Source: Kiloniellales bacterium (GTDB lineage: Bacteria > Pseudomonadota > Alphaproteobacteria > Kiloniellales > JAKSBE01). Taken from it: DNA of 13,234 nucleotides. The notes beneath the pieces were generated by a model that worked only from the letters and a program-made list of their open reading frames with translations, did no database searches and was not told where the DNA came from. Of this stretch, positions 1 to 5,253 are shown piece after piece. The translations under genes were made by a program, and so were the position numbers. The stretch's first letter is position 1. Each line of letters starts with the position of its first letter. The stretch is taken from the NCBI GenBank assembly GCA_030067055.1, contig JASJAL010000220.1, positions 1 through 13,234 on the forward strand, in the 5' to 3' direction.

Positions 1-779
1 AGGGCCAGGGTCTTCAGGCCGCGCAGGGCGAGGAAGCTGTCGAAGGGCCCGGCGACGGCCCCGACCGCGTTCTGCAGGTAGGCCAGGCGCTCCACCAGCT
101 CCGGATTGTCGCCGACCGCGACGATCCCACCGACCATGTCCGAGTGCCCGTTGAGGTACTTGGTGGCGGAATGCATGACGACGTCGAAGCCCGACTCCAG
201 CGGCCGCTGGACGTAGGGGCTGGCGAAGGTGTTGTCGCAGACGGTCAGGATCCCGCGCTCGCGCGCCAGACCGGCGATCATCTCGAAATCGACCAGCTTG
301 AGCAGTGGGTTGGTCGGACTCTCGACCCAGATCATGCGGGTCTCGGGCCGGAGCGCGGCCTGGACGGCGGCTTCGTCGCTCAGGTCGGCGAAGGTGAAGG
401 CGAGGCCGGCCGAGCGCTCTCTGACGTTGTGGAACAGCCGGTAGCTGCCGCCATAGAGATCGTCCATGGCGAGGACGTGGCTGCCGCTGTCCAGCAGCTC
501 CAGGAGGGTCGCCGTCGCCGCCATGCCAGAGGCGAAGGCGAAGCCGGCGCTGCCGCTTTCCAGGTCGGCAAGGCAACGCTCGTAGGCCATGCGGGTCGGG
601 TTCTGGGTCCTGCTGTACTCGTAGCCCTTGTGCTTGCCGGGGCTTTCCTGGACATAGGTCGAGGTGGCGTAGATCGGTGGCATGATGGCCCCGGTCGTCG
701 GGTCGGGCGCCTGGCCGGCGTGGATCGTGCGGGTCGCGAAACCCAGGCGATTCTTGCGATTCTGCTGTTCGTCCGGCAT
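1..779 (-). CDS. Cystathionine gamma-lyase / gamma-synthase family PLP enzyme (3' end cut by window edge)
   Basis: A PLP-dependent trans-sulfuration enzyme of the Cys/Met metabolism family. It starts at ATG 779 and runs off the left edge, so the first 259 residues are present out of roughly 385-400 in the family. Visible landmarks are YEYSRTQNPTR (about residues 53-63), the ASGMAA cofactor-binding turn (83-88), ESPTNP (153-158), CDNTFASPYVQ (181-191) and SATKYLNGHSD, whose Lys207 should form the Schiff base with PLP. The start is supported by an AGGGA about 11 nt upstream. Family members either make cystathionine from an activated homoserine (MetB) or cleave it to cysteine, 2-oxobutanoate and ammonia. 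Sequence alone does not separate the two. A cystathionine beta-synthase gene 2.9 kb away on the same strand favours the lyase role by inference. The enzyme is cytosolic. Confidence 0.93.
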   Translation of the reverse strand, partial: MPDEQQNRKNRLGFATRTIHAGQAPDPTTGAIMPPIYATSTYVQESPGKHKGYEYSRTQNPTRMAYERCLADLESGSAGFAFASGMAATATLLELLDSGSHVLAMDDLYGGSYRLFHNVRERSAGLAFTFADLSDEAAVQAALRPETRMIWVESPTNPLLKLVDFEMIAGLARERGILTVCDNTFASPYVQRPLESGFDVVMHSATKYLNGHSDMVGGIVAVGDNPELVERLAYLQNAVGAVAGPFDSFLALRGLKTLA

Positions 780-821
780 GTGGCTGGGTCCCTGTGGCGC
801 GGTTCCGACGGTCGGCCCCGA

Positions 822-850
822 GACTTCGACGCCTCGGCGCCCGCTGTCAA
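822..850 (-). promoter_or_regulatory. Candidate promoter of the cystathionine gamma-lyase/synthase gene
   Basis: On the minus strand a perfect TTGACA (850 to 845) lies 65 bp upstream of the ATG at 779. Seventeen bases further on the -10 position holds GAAGTC, a poor match to TATAAT. The -35 is strong, but the weak -10 makes this only a possible sigma70 site, with a leader of roughly 35 nt if real. Confidence 0.3.
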
Positions 851-1044
851 TCGCTTTCCCGGCCGGGTTCCGTCGTCACCGGGGGGCGGCCGCGCGGCGC
901 CGGGTTTACGGATTATTGAAAGCAGCATGCGAGGCTTGTCCGGTTCGGCGGCCTCGGGGGGCGTTCCTCGGGCTCGTCGGCGGGGGAGAAGGGCGCCGAG
1001 ACGGCATCCTTGGGACGAGCCAAGCCCAGGGGCGGGGAGGAGCA

Positions 1045-1713
1045 GTGCTCCACGAGTCTGAAGATCTATTGCAGCTGCGGCAGTTCCGCAGGCTGGAGGA
1101 CGGCCGGTATCTCTTCAGGGCTTGCCCCCTGAGCCGGACCTTCCTGCTCGACCCCGATTCGGCGCGTCGGGTCTCCCAGGGTATCCGCCTCCATCACTGG
1201 CGCCTCCTGCAGATGCTCCTGCCGGCGGTCATCCTGATCGCTCTGCTGCCGATCCTACTCAAGCTCGACCGTCTGCAGCCGGTCCTGCCGCTCTTGCTGG
1301 GCTATCTGGGCGTGTCCGGTTTCTTCTGGTTTCGCGCCGAGATGGACGACTACCGGCGCATCCTGCGCCGGGCGCAGCCGGCCCCGCCGGAGCTGGCCTT
1401 GAGCATCACCTGGACGGAGCTTCTAGCCCAGCGCCTGACCCCGGACACGGCCCGGTTCGGCGCAATTTTCTGCGCGATCTTTTCGGCGTTTCTGGCGATC
1501 ATCACGGCGACGGGGGCCGTTCCGCGCGACGCCGTCTGGCGCATGGTGGCGCTCGACGGGCTCTTGGCCGTGGGCTTTGCCGCCCTGGCCGTGCTGTTCT
1601 GGAAGGTCTGGAGGATCCAGGCCGGGTATCCCTACGCCGGATCCTGGCTCCGAGGGTTTAAGGACGTCTCGAACCGGCGGCCGAAGGCTCAGGGAACGAC
1701 GAAGCAGTCCTGA
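1045..1713 (+). CDS. Four-helix integral membrane protein of unknown function
   Basis: I do not recognise this 222-residue protein. A hydrophilic N-terminus (residues 1-52) is followed by four hydrophobic segments at about 54-72, 78-96, 138-156 and 168-188, in two pairs separated by a charged loop (97-137), and a short basic tail. This looks like an inner-membrane protein with both ends on the same side. The reading frame is open back to 682, but that part overlaps the divergent PLP-enzyme gene. GTG 1045 was chosen because GGAGG (1036-1040) lies 4 nt upstream and the hydrophilic head starts there. The last 25 bp overlap the 3' end of the convergent Sel1/SPOR gene. The frame and membrane topology are clear, but no catalytic or binding motif is visible. 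Function is unknown. Confidence 0.72.
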   Translation: MLHESEDLLQLRQFRRLEDGRYLFRACPLSRTFLLDPDSARRVSQGIRLHHWRLLQMLLPAVILIALLPILLKLDRLQPVLPLLLGYLGVSGFFWFRAEMDDYRRILRRAQPAPPELALSITWTELLAQRLTPDTARFGAIFCAIFSAFLAIITATGAVPRDAVWRMVALDGLLAVGFAALAVLFWKVWRIQAGYPYAGSWLRGFKDVSNRRPKAQGTTKQS

Positions 1714-2510
1714 CCTTGCGACTTTAGCTGCGTGCAGAGGTTTGTGGCCGAGCCGACGTCCCAGAACGGTCCGACCTGGATGCCGTACATCGTACCGCGG
1801 CTCTCGGAGAGCGCCAGCCGCTCGATTGACAGCACCTTGCTGCCGATCAGGTCCCAGTGCCGGACCTGCATCTCGACGCCCTGCTCGATCGCCGCTTGCC
1901 TCGAATTCAGCGCCGCGAGCTGCACCCGCAACTCGCCGGCGGCACCCTCTGGCTTCACGATCTCGCTGCCGGCATCCAGGCGTTCGGACACCCCCAGGAT
2001 CGCCGGCTGGCTGGCCTCCTGCTGCCGGATACCTTGATTTGCCGGAATCTTGTTTAGCGGGGCAGGCGGGTTGGAGTCCCGGGTGATGCCCTGGCCTCCG
2101 GACGCAGGGTCTCCGGTCTGAAGGTAGTCCTTCAGGGCCGCGAGGCTGGTAGCGGCTGGGTTGTAGCCCCGGTCGACGGCCAGGCGATACCACTTGGCGG
2201 CGGTCTCCGCGTCGCCGACCATGCCGACCACGCCCTTGGCGCTCAGCTCGATCGGGTCGTAGGTCATGCCCAGCTTGGCAGCCGCGACCGCATCACCCTG
2301 GCTTGCCGCGGTCTCGTAGAGCAGCCGGGCGGCGGAGATGTCTCCGATCGACATCATGTCGTCGCCGCGGGTCACGAGTCGGGAGGTCGATGGGCCGGGC
2401 GAGCTCTGGGACAACTGCACCTGGCCCTGGCGTGGCTCTTCCGCAGTGGCGGCCGGGCCGAACAGCCCGGCGGCGAGCAGGGTAGAGACCACCAGAACAG
2501 CAAAACGCAT
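1689..2510 (-). CDS. Secreted Sel1-like repeat / SPOR-domain protein
   Basis: A 273-residue exported protein. Residues 1-23 form a Sec signal peptide (basic start, VLVVSTLLAAGL core, ATA before the cleavage point). Residues 49-117 carry one or two Sel1/TPR-like helical repeats (GDISAARLLYETAASQGDA; GDAETAAKWYRLAVDRGY). After a Pro/Gln/Asn-rich linker, residues 196-273 match a SPOR domain: VQLAAL at the start and YGIQVGPF...A..LC..LK..GQDCFVV at the end. SPOR domains bind denuded peptidoglycan glycan strands and usually act at the division septum, so a periplasmic envelope role is inferred. ATG 2510 is chosen because it begins the signal peptide; the open frame extends to 2852, but that upstream part is compositionally unlike protein. 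No strong Shine-Dalgarno is visible (GTGGA only). The 3' end overlaps the membrane-protein gene by 25 bp. Confidence 0.88.
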   Translation of the reverse strand: MRFAVLVVSTLLAAGLFGPAATAEEPRQGQVQLSQSSPGPSTSRLVTRGDDMMSIGDISAARLLYETAASQGDAVAAAKLGMTYDPIELSAKGVVGMVGDAETAAKWYRLAVDRGYNPAATSLAALKDYLQTGDPASGGQGITRDSNPPAPLNKIPANQGIRQQEASQPAILGVSERLDAGSEIVKPEGAAGELRVQLAALNSRQAAIEQGVEMQVRHWDLIGSKVLSIERLALSESRGTMYGIQVGPFWDVGSATNLCTQLKSQGQDCFVVP

Positions 2511-2929
2511 GGGTCCACTCACGTTTTTCTGGGTGGAGGGGATTGGGCGTACGGCCGGCTGGATCTGTAAGCCGTTGAGAAGTGGCGAATTCTGTGAACC
2601 TGGGCGCCCAAGGTGGACGGAACGACCATGGGCCCTGGCGGTCACGGTATCATCAAAGCCCGCTGCCGGCGTGCGCGACACCGGGGCAACGACGATCCGA
2701 AATCTCATTCTCGTAGTCAGGTCCAAGCTCAGCATTATCGACCAGGTCTGGAACGGCTCATGGCCCGCCGCCAACCGGCCTTCTGCCCTTGACCTCATAA
2801 GGCCTGGTCGGAATCTAGCACACTTGGATGCCGAGGGCGATCCCGAGTGCAACTTCCAATGGCATCATCTCTGTGATCGCCGGCGACGGCCTCCAATCCC
2901 TTGAGATTGCCGGGTTTCCGGCCAAGTCC

Positions 2930-2957
2930 AAGGCCTGAGGCGTTCCGGAAAGGCCTT
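2930..2957. repeat. Nested inverted repeat upstream of cspA (operator-like)
   Basis: AAGGCCT (2930-2936) pairs with AGGCCTT (2951-2957), and the palindrome TTCCGGAA (2943-2950) sits between them. AAGGCCT also recurs directly at 2950-2956, exactly 20 bp (about two helical turns) after the first copy, and AAGGCCTT (2950-2957) is itself a perfect 8 bp palindrome. The right arm overlaps the candidate -35 of cspA. Such spacing fits a dimeric regulator binding site, but no regulator is identified. Confidence 0.45.
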
Positions 2958-2986
2958 GTCCGGCGGGCCGGAAGCGTCCATATAGA
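2956..2986 (+). promoter_or_regulatory. Candidate cspA promoter with long leader
   Basis: TTGTCC (2956-2961) is followed after 19 bp by TATAGA (2981-2986), or after 17 bp by CATATA (2979-2984). Initiation near 2993 would give a leader of about 138 nt, similar to the long untranslated leaders typical of cold-shock mRNAs. The spacing or the -10 is non-ideal in either reading, so this is tentative. Confidence 0.35.
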
Positions 2987-3089
2987 GGCCCGTGACGGCT
3001 GCATTCCGAATCTGGCAGACCGCATTTTGACGCGCCGCGTCCGAATACGTCTCTCAACAGTGTAGTGCCGGCTTTCACCCTGACGGGGC

Positions 3090-3111
3090 AAGGTGCTCCG
3101 CCAGCAACCTT
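3090..3111 (+). promoter_or_regulatory. Hairpin just upstream of the cspA ribosome-binding site
   Basis: AAGGTGCT (3090-3097) pairs with AGCAACCTT (3103-3111) around a CCGCC loop, giving eight base pairs with one bulged A. It ends 5 nt before the weak Shine-Dalgarno GGGA (3117-3120) and 19 nt before the cspA ATG. In cold-shock genes, leader structure near the ribosome-binding site often controls translation. A similar role here is inference. Confidence 0.4.
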
Positions 3112-3130
3112 TTAGTGGGAAGACTGATAC

Positions 3131-3334
3131 ATGACTTCCGGTACCGTTAAGTTTTTCAACGCAACGCGCGGGTATGGTTTCATTGCGCCGGACGACGGCT
3201 CGAAGGACGTCTTCGTGCACATCTCCGCGGTTGAGCGTTCCGGTCTGGGACAGATCTCCGAGGGGCAGAAGGTGAGCTTCGAGGTCCAGGAGGACGCGCG
3301 CGGGCCGAAGGCCGTCAACCTTCAGGCCGACTGA
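3131..3334 (+). CDS. cspA: Cold-shock protein, CspA family
   Basis: A 67-residue single cold-shock domain (five-stranded OB fold), the usual length for the family. The RNA-binding motifs are intact: RNP1 as GYGFIAP (residues 14-20) and RNP2 as VFVHI (27-31), with the conserved SGTVKFFN start and the C-terminal GPKAVNL. Such proteins bind single-stranded RNA/DNA, melt secondary structure and act as transcription antiterminators or translation helpers in the cytoplasm. The ATG at 3131 has a weak GGGA 10 nt upstream. It is followed after 91 bp by infA on the same strand, with a strong GC hairpin between them. cspA is used as a family name; whether the gene is cold-induced, constitutive or growth-phase controlled cannot be read from the sequence. 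Confidence 0.96.
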   Translation: MTSGTVKFFNATRGYGFIAPDDGSKDVFVHISAVERSGLGQISEGQKVSFEVQEDARGPKAVNLQAD

Positions 3335-3350
3335 CCCGCCCCTGGCGGCG

Positions 3351-3373
3351 GGCCGCCCCACCACGGGGCGGCC
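3351..3373 (+). terminator. Perfect 9 bp GC hairpin between cspA and infA
   Basis: GGCCGCCCC (3351-3359) and GGGGCGGCC (3365-3373) form a perfect stem with an ACCAC loop, 17 bp after the cspA stop. No T-run follows (ATCGCCGGGG), so it may be an attenuator, an mRNA 3'-end stabiliser or a T-poor terminator. Confidence 0.5.
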
Positions 3374-3425
3374 ATCGCCGGGGGGCGTTTGAGACAATTC
3401 GTCATAGCAGCAATGGAGTGATGGT

Positions 3426-3641
3426 TTGAAAGAGGAATTCCTGGCATTCAGTGGAACGGTCGTCGAGAAACTGCCGAACGCAATGTTCAAGGTCAGGCTC
3501 GAGAACGACCACGAGATCATCGCGCAGCCCAAGGGCAAGATGCGCAAGTTCCGAATCCGGGTCATGGTCGGCGACCGGGTCGACGTCGAGATGACCCCCT
3601 ACGACCTGACCAAGGGTCGGATCACCTTCCGCCACAAGTAG
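3426..3641 (+). CDS. infA: Translation initiation factor IF-1, TTG start
   Basis: A 71-residue S1/OB-fold protein matching IF-1 along its length ([57 protein letters not shown]). IF-1 occupies the 30S A site during initiation and works with IF-2 and IF-3. The start is TTG 3426: GGAG (3415-3418) is 7 nt upstream, the resulting MKEEF aligns with the usual MAKEE, and no in-frame ATG or GTG exists. The ATG at 3421 is out of frame and reaches a stop after one further codon. The central [18 protein letters not shown] differs from the HTAGKMRKNRIRVLAGD that I recall as common in alphaproteobacteria, so this may be a second, divergent copy rather than the main infA. Its position behind cspA suggests a shared role or shared transcript. 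Confidence 0.93.
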   Translation: MKEEFLAFSGTVVEKLPNAMFKVRLENDHEIIAQPKGKMRKFRIRVMVGDRVDVEMTPYDLTKGRITFRHK

Positions 3642-3649
3642 CCGTCCAC

Positions 3650-3670
3650 GGCCCGCAAACGAGGCGGGCC
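3650..3670. terminator. Likely bidirectional terminator hairpin between infA and cystathionine beta-synthase
   Basis: GGCCCGC (3650-3656) pairs with GCGGGCC (3664-3670) around a 7 nt loop. It sits 8 bp after the infA stop and touches the stop codon of the convergent gene. The flanks are not T-rich, but the position between convergent genes suits a shared terminator. Confidence 0.5.
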
Positions 3671-5049
3671 TACTTCATCCGGCGGCGCAGGTAGTTCAGC
3701 AGGTCGATACGGGTGATCAGGCCGAGAAAGGCTTCACCCTCCAACACGATCGCGACGTGACCCTTCTGGAAGACCGGCATCAGGCAGTCGACCGGCTCGG
3801 CGGCCTGCAGAGTCTCCAGCCGCGCGGTCATGGCGCTTTCCACCGGGTCCGCGAAGCGGTCCTCCTGCTCGAAGACGGCCAGGAGGATGTCTTCCTCGTC
3901 GATGATCCCCATCACCCGGTCCTCGGACACGACGGGCAGCTGGGAGACGTCATAGAGCTTCATGCGGCCGTAGGCGGCCAGCAGGGTGTCGTCCGGCTTG
4001 ACGGTGACGGTGGCACGCTCCTGGTAGCGGCGGCTGATCAGGTCGCGCAGGTCGCCGAAGCTCTCCCGCTCCAGGAAGCCCTGGTCCATCATCCAGTAAT
4101 CGTTGAACATCTTCGACAAGTACTTGTTCCCGCTGTCGCAGACGAAGGTGACCACGCGCTTGGGCTCGCGCTGCGCCCGGCAATAACGCAGCGCGGCGGC
4201 GATCAAGGTGCCCGAGGAGGATCCGGCCAGGATTCCTTCCTTGCGCAGGAGCTCGCGGGCGGTGGTGAGCGCCTCGTCGTCCGACACGGTGTAGGCCCGC
4301 TTGACCCGCGAGAGGTCGGAGACCGGCGGGATGAAGTCTTCGCCGATGCCCTCGACCAGCCAGGAGCCGACCTCGTCACTGACCCGCCCGGTCTCGACGT
4401 ACTCGGCCAGGATCGAGCCGGCCGGATCGGCCAGGACCATCTCGACCTGCGGGGCGATCTCGGCGAAGTAGCGCGACAGGCCGGTGATGGTTCCGCCCGA
4501 GCCGACACCGCAGACCACCGCGTCCAGCTCATGGTCCATCTGGGCCCAGATCTCCGGGCCGGTGGTCTCGACGTGGGCCCGGGGGTTGGCCGGGTTGCCG
4601 AACTGGTTCACGTAGAACGCGCCGGTCTCGCCCGCGATCCGCTCGGCCATGTCCTGGTAGTACTCCGGATGGCCCTTGCCGACATCCGAGCGGGTCAGCA
4701 GCACCTCGGCACCCAGGGCGCGCAGATGGAAGATCTTTTCCTGGGCCATCTTGTCCGGGACCACGATGGTCAGGCCATAGCCCTTCTGCGCCGCGACCAG
4801 GGCCAGACCAAGGCCGGTGTTGCCGGCCGTCGCCTCGATGATCCGGCCGCCGGGTTTCAAATGCCCGTCGCGCTCCGCCGCCTCGATCATCGAGCGCCCG
4901 ATTCGGTCCTTGATCGAGCCGCCCGGGTTCTGGCTTTCCAGCTTGAGGAACAGCCGGCAGGGCCCGGCATCGAGCTGTGTGGCCTCGACCATTGGCGTGT
5001 TGCCGATGGTCTCGAGCACGTTGGAAAAGGCCTTGGGAGGCACGGTCAT
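3670..5049 (-). CDS. Cystathionine beta-synthase with C-terminal Bateman module
   Basis: A 459-residue fold-type II PLP enzyme. Residues 6-325 form the catalytic domain: NPGGSIKDR with Lys47 as the PLP lysine, the substrate loop EATAGNTG (72-79), the phosphate-binding GVGSGGTITG (181-190), and GSSSG (276-280). Residues 340-459 are two CBS domains (YDVSQLPVV...GIIDEEDIL; HVAIVL...GLITRIDLLNYL), a Bateman module that commonly binds adenosyl ligands. No N-terminal haem domain is present. The family condenses serine and homocysteine to cystathionine; some bacterial members use O-acetylserine. ATG 5049 has AAAGGCGG 5 nt upstream and begins at the conserved N-terminus; the frame stays open to 5121 without a better start. 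It stands alone, with 204 bp upstream and a convergent infA downstream. With the gene at 1-779 it could complete reverse transsulfuration. Cysteine synthase is less likely because of the CBS domains. Confidence 0.93.
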   Translation of the reverse strand: MTVPPKAFSNVLETIGNTPMVEATQLDAGPCRLFLKLESQNPGGSIKDRIGRSMIEAAERDGHLKPGGRIIEATAGNTGLGLALVAAQKGYGLTIVVPDKMAQEKIFHLRALGAEVLLTRSDVGKGHPEYYQDMAERIAGETGAFYVNQFGNPANPRAHVETTGPEIWAQMDHELDAVVCGVGSGGTITGLSRYFAEIAPQVEMVLADPAGSILAEYVETGRVSDEVGSWLVEGIGEDFIPPVSDLSRVKRAYTVSDDEALTTARELLRKEGILAGSSSGTLIAAALRYCRAQREPKRVVTFVCDSGNKYLSKMFNDYWMMDQGFLERESFGDLRDLISRRYQERATVTVKPDDTLLAAYGRMKLYDVSQLPVVSEDRVMGIIDEEDILLAVFEQEDRFADPVESAMTARLETLQAAEPVDCLMPVFQKGHVAIVLEGEAFLGLITRIDLLNYLRRRMK

Positions 5050-5224
5050 GGTCCGCCTTTCGCTAATTCTTGTGCGGTTTGAGCGGGCCAAGCATATCCC
5101 CACTCGGGGGGCGGGCTGCAAGATCGGAGTCCGGTGGCCAGCTTCTCGGGAGGTGCGTGTCGAGATCGGCCGGTCGGAGCACGCGCAACAGCGGGCTGCA
5201 AATAAACCGGTGTGCCGGAGGCCT

Positions 5225-5253
5225 ACCGAAGTGCGGTGACCGCTCGTACGGTC
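5225..5253 (-). terminator. Tandem small hairpins after the YcxB-hydrolase stop
   Basis: Immediately downstream of the hydrolase stop, GACCG/CGGTC (5238-5242 with 5249-5253) and ACCG/CGGT (5225-5228 with 5234-5237) form two adjacent short stems. Neither has a T-run. They could be a weak terminator or an mRNA 3' end structure. Confidence 0.28.

Larger units (their letters stand above)
2511..3130. other. 620 bp intergenic region between divergent Sel1/SPOR and cspA genes
   Basis: No credible gene lies here. Open frames crossing it are extensions or shadows of neighbours and lack a ribosome-binding site and protein-like composition. The region should hold the divergent promoters of the Sel1/SPOR gene (minus) and cspA (plus). 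The cspA-proximal 200 bp contain a nested palindrome, a possible -35/-10 pair and a hairpin, listed separately. I see nothing firm in 2540-2900. Confidence 0.6.

Noticed and set aside
682..1044. Upstream extension of the four-helix membrane protein
   Set aside because: It would overlap the divergent PLP-enzyme gene and its promoter, and its composition is unlike a protein N-terminus. GTG 1045 has a strong ribosome-binding site.
2511..2852. N-terminal extension of the Sel1/SPOR protein
   Set aside because: The signal peptide starts exactly at ATG 2510; an extension would bury it internally.
2795..3565. Minus-strand open frame of 256 codons opposite cspA and infA
   Set aside because: It runs antisense through two well-recognised genes and has no protein family resemblance.
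3757..5082. Plus-strand open frame of 441 codons opposite cystathionine beta-synthase
   Set aside because: Shadow of the minus-strand enzyme; no domain and no ribosome-binding site recognised.
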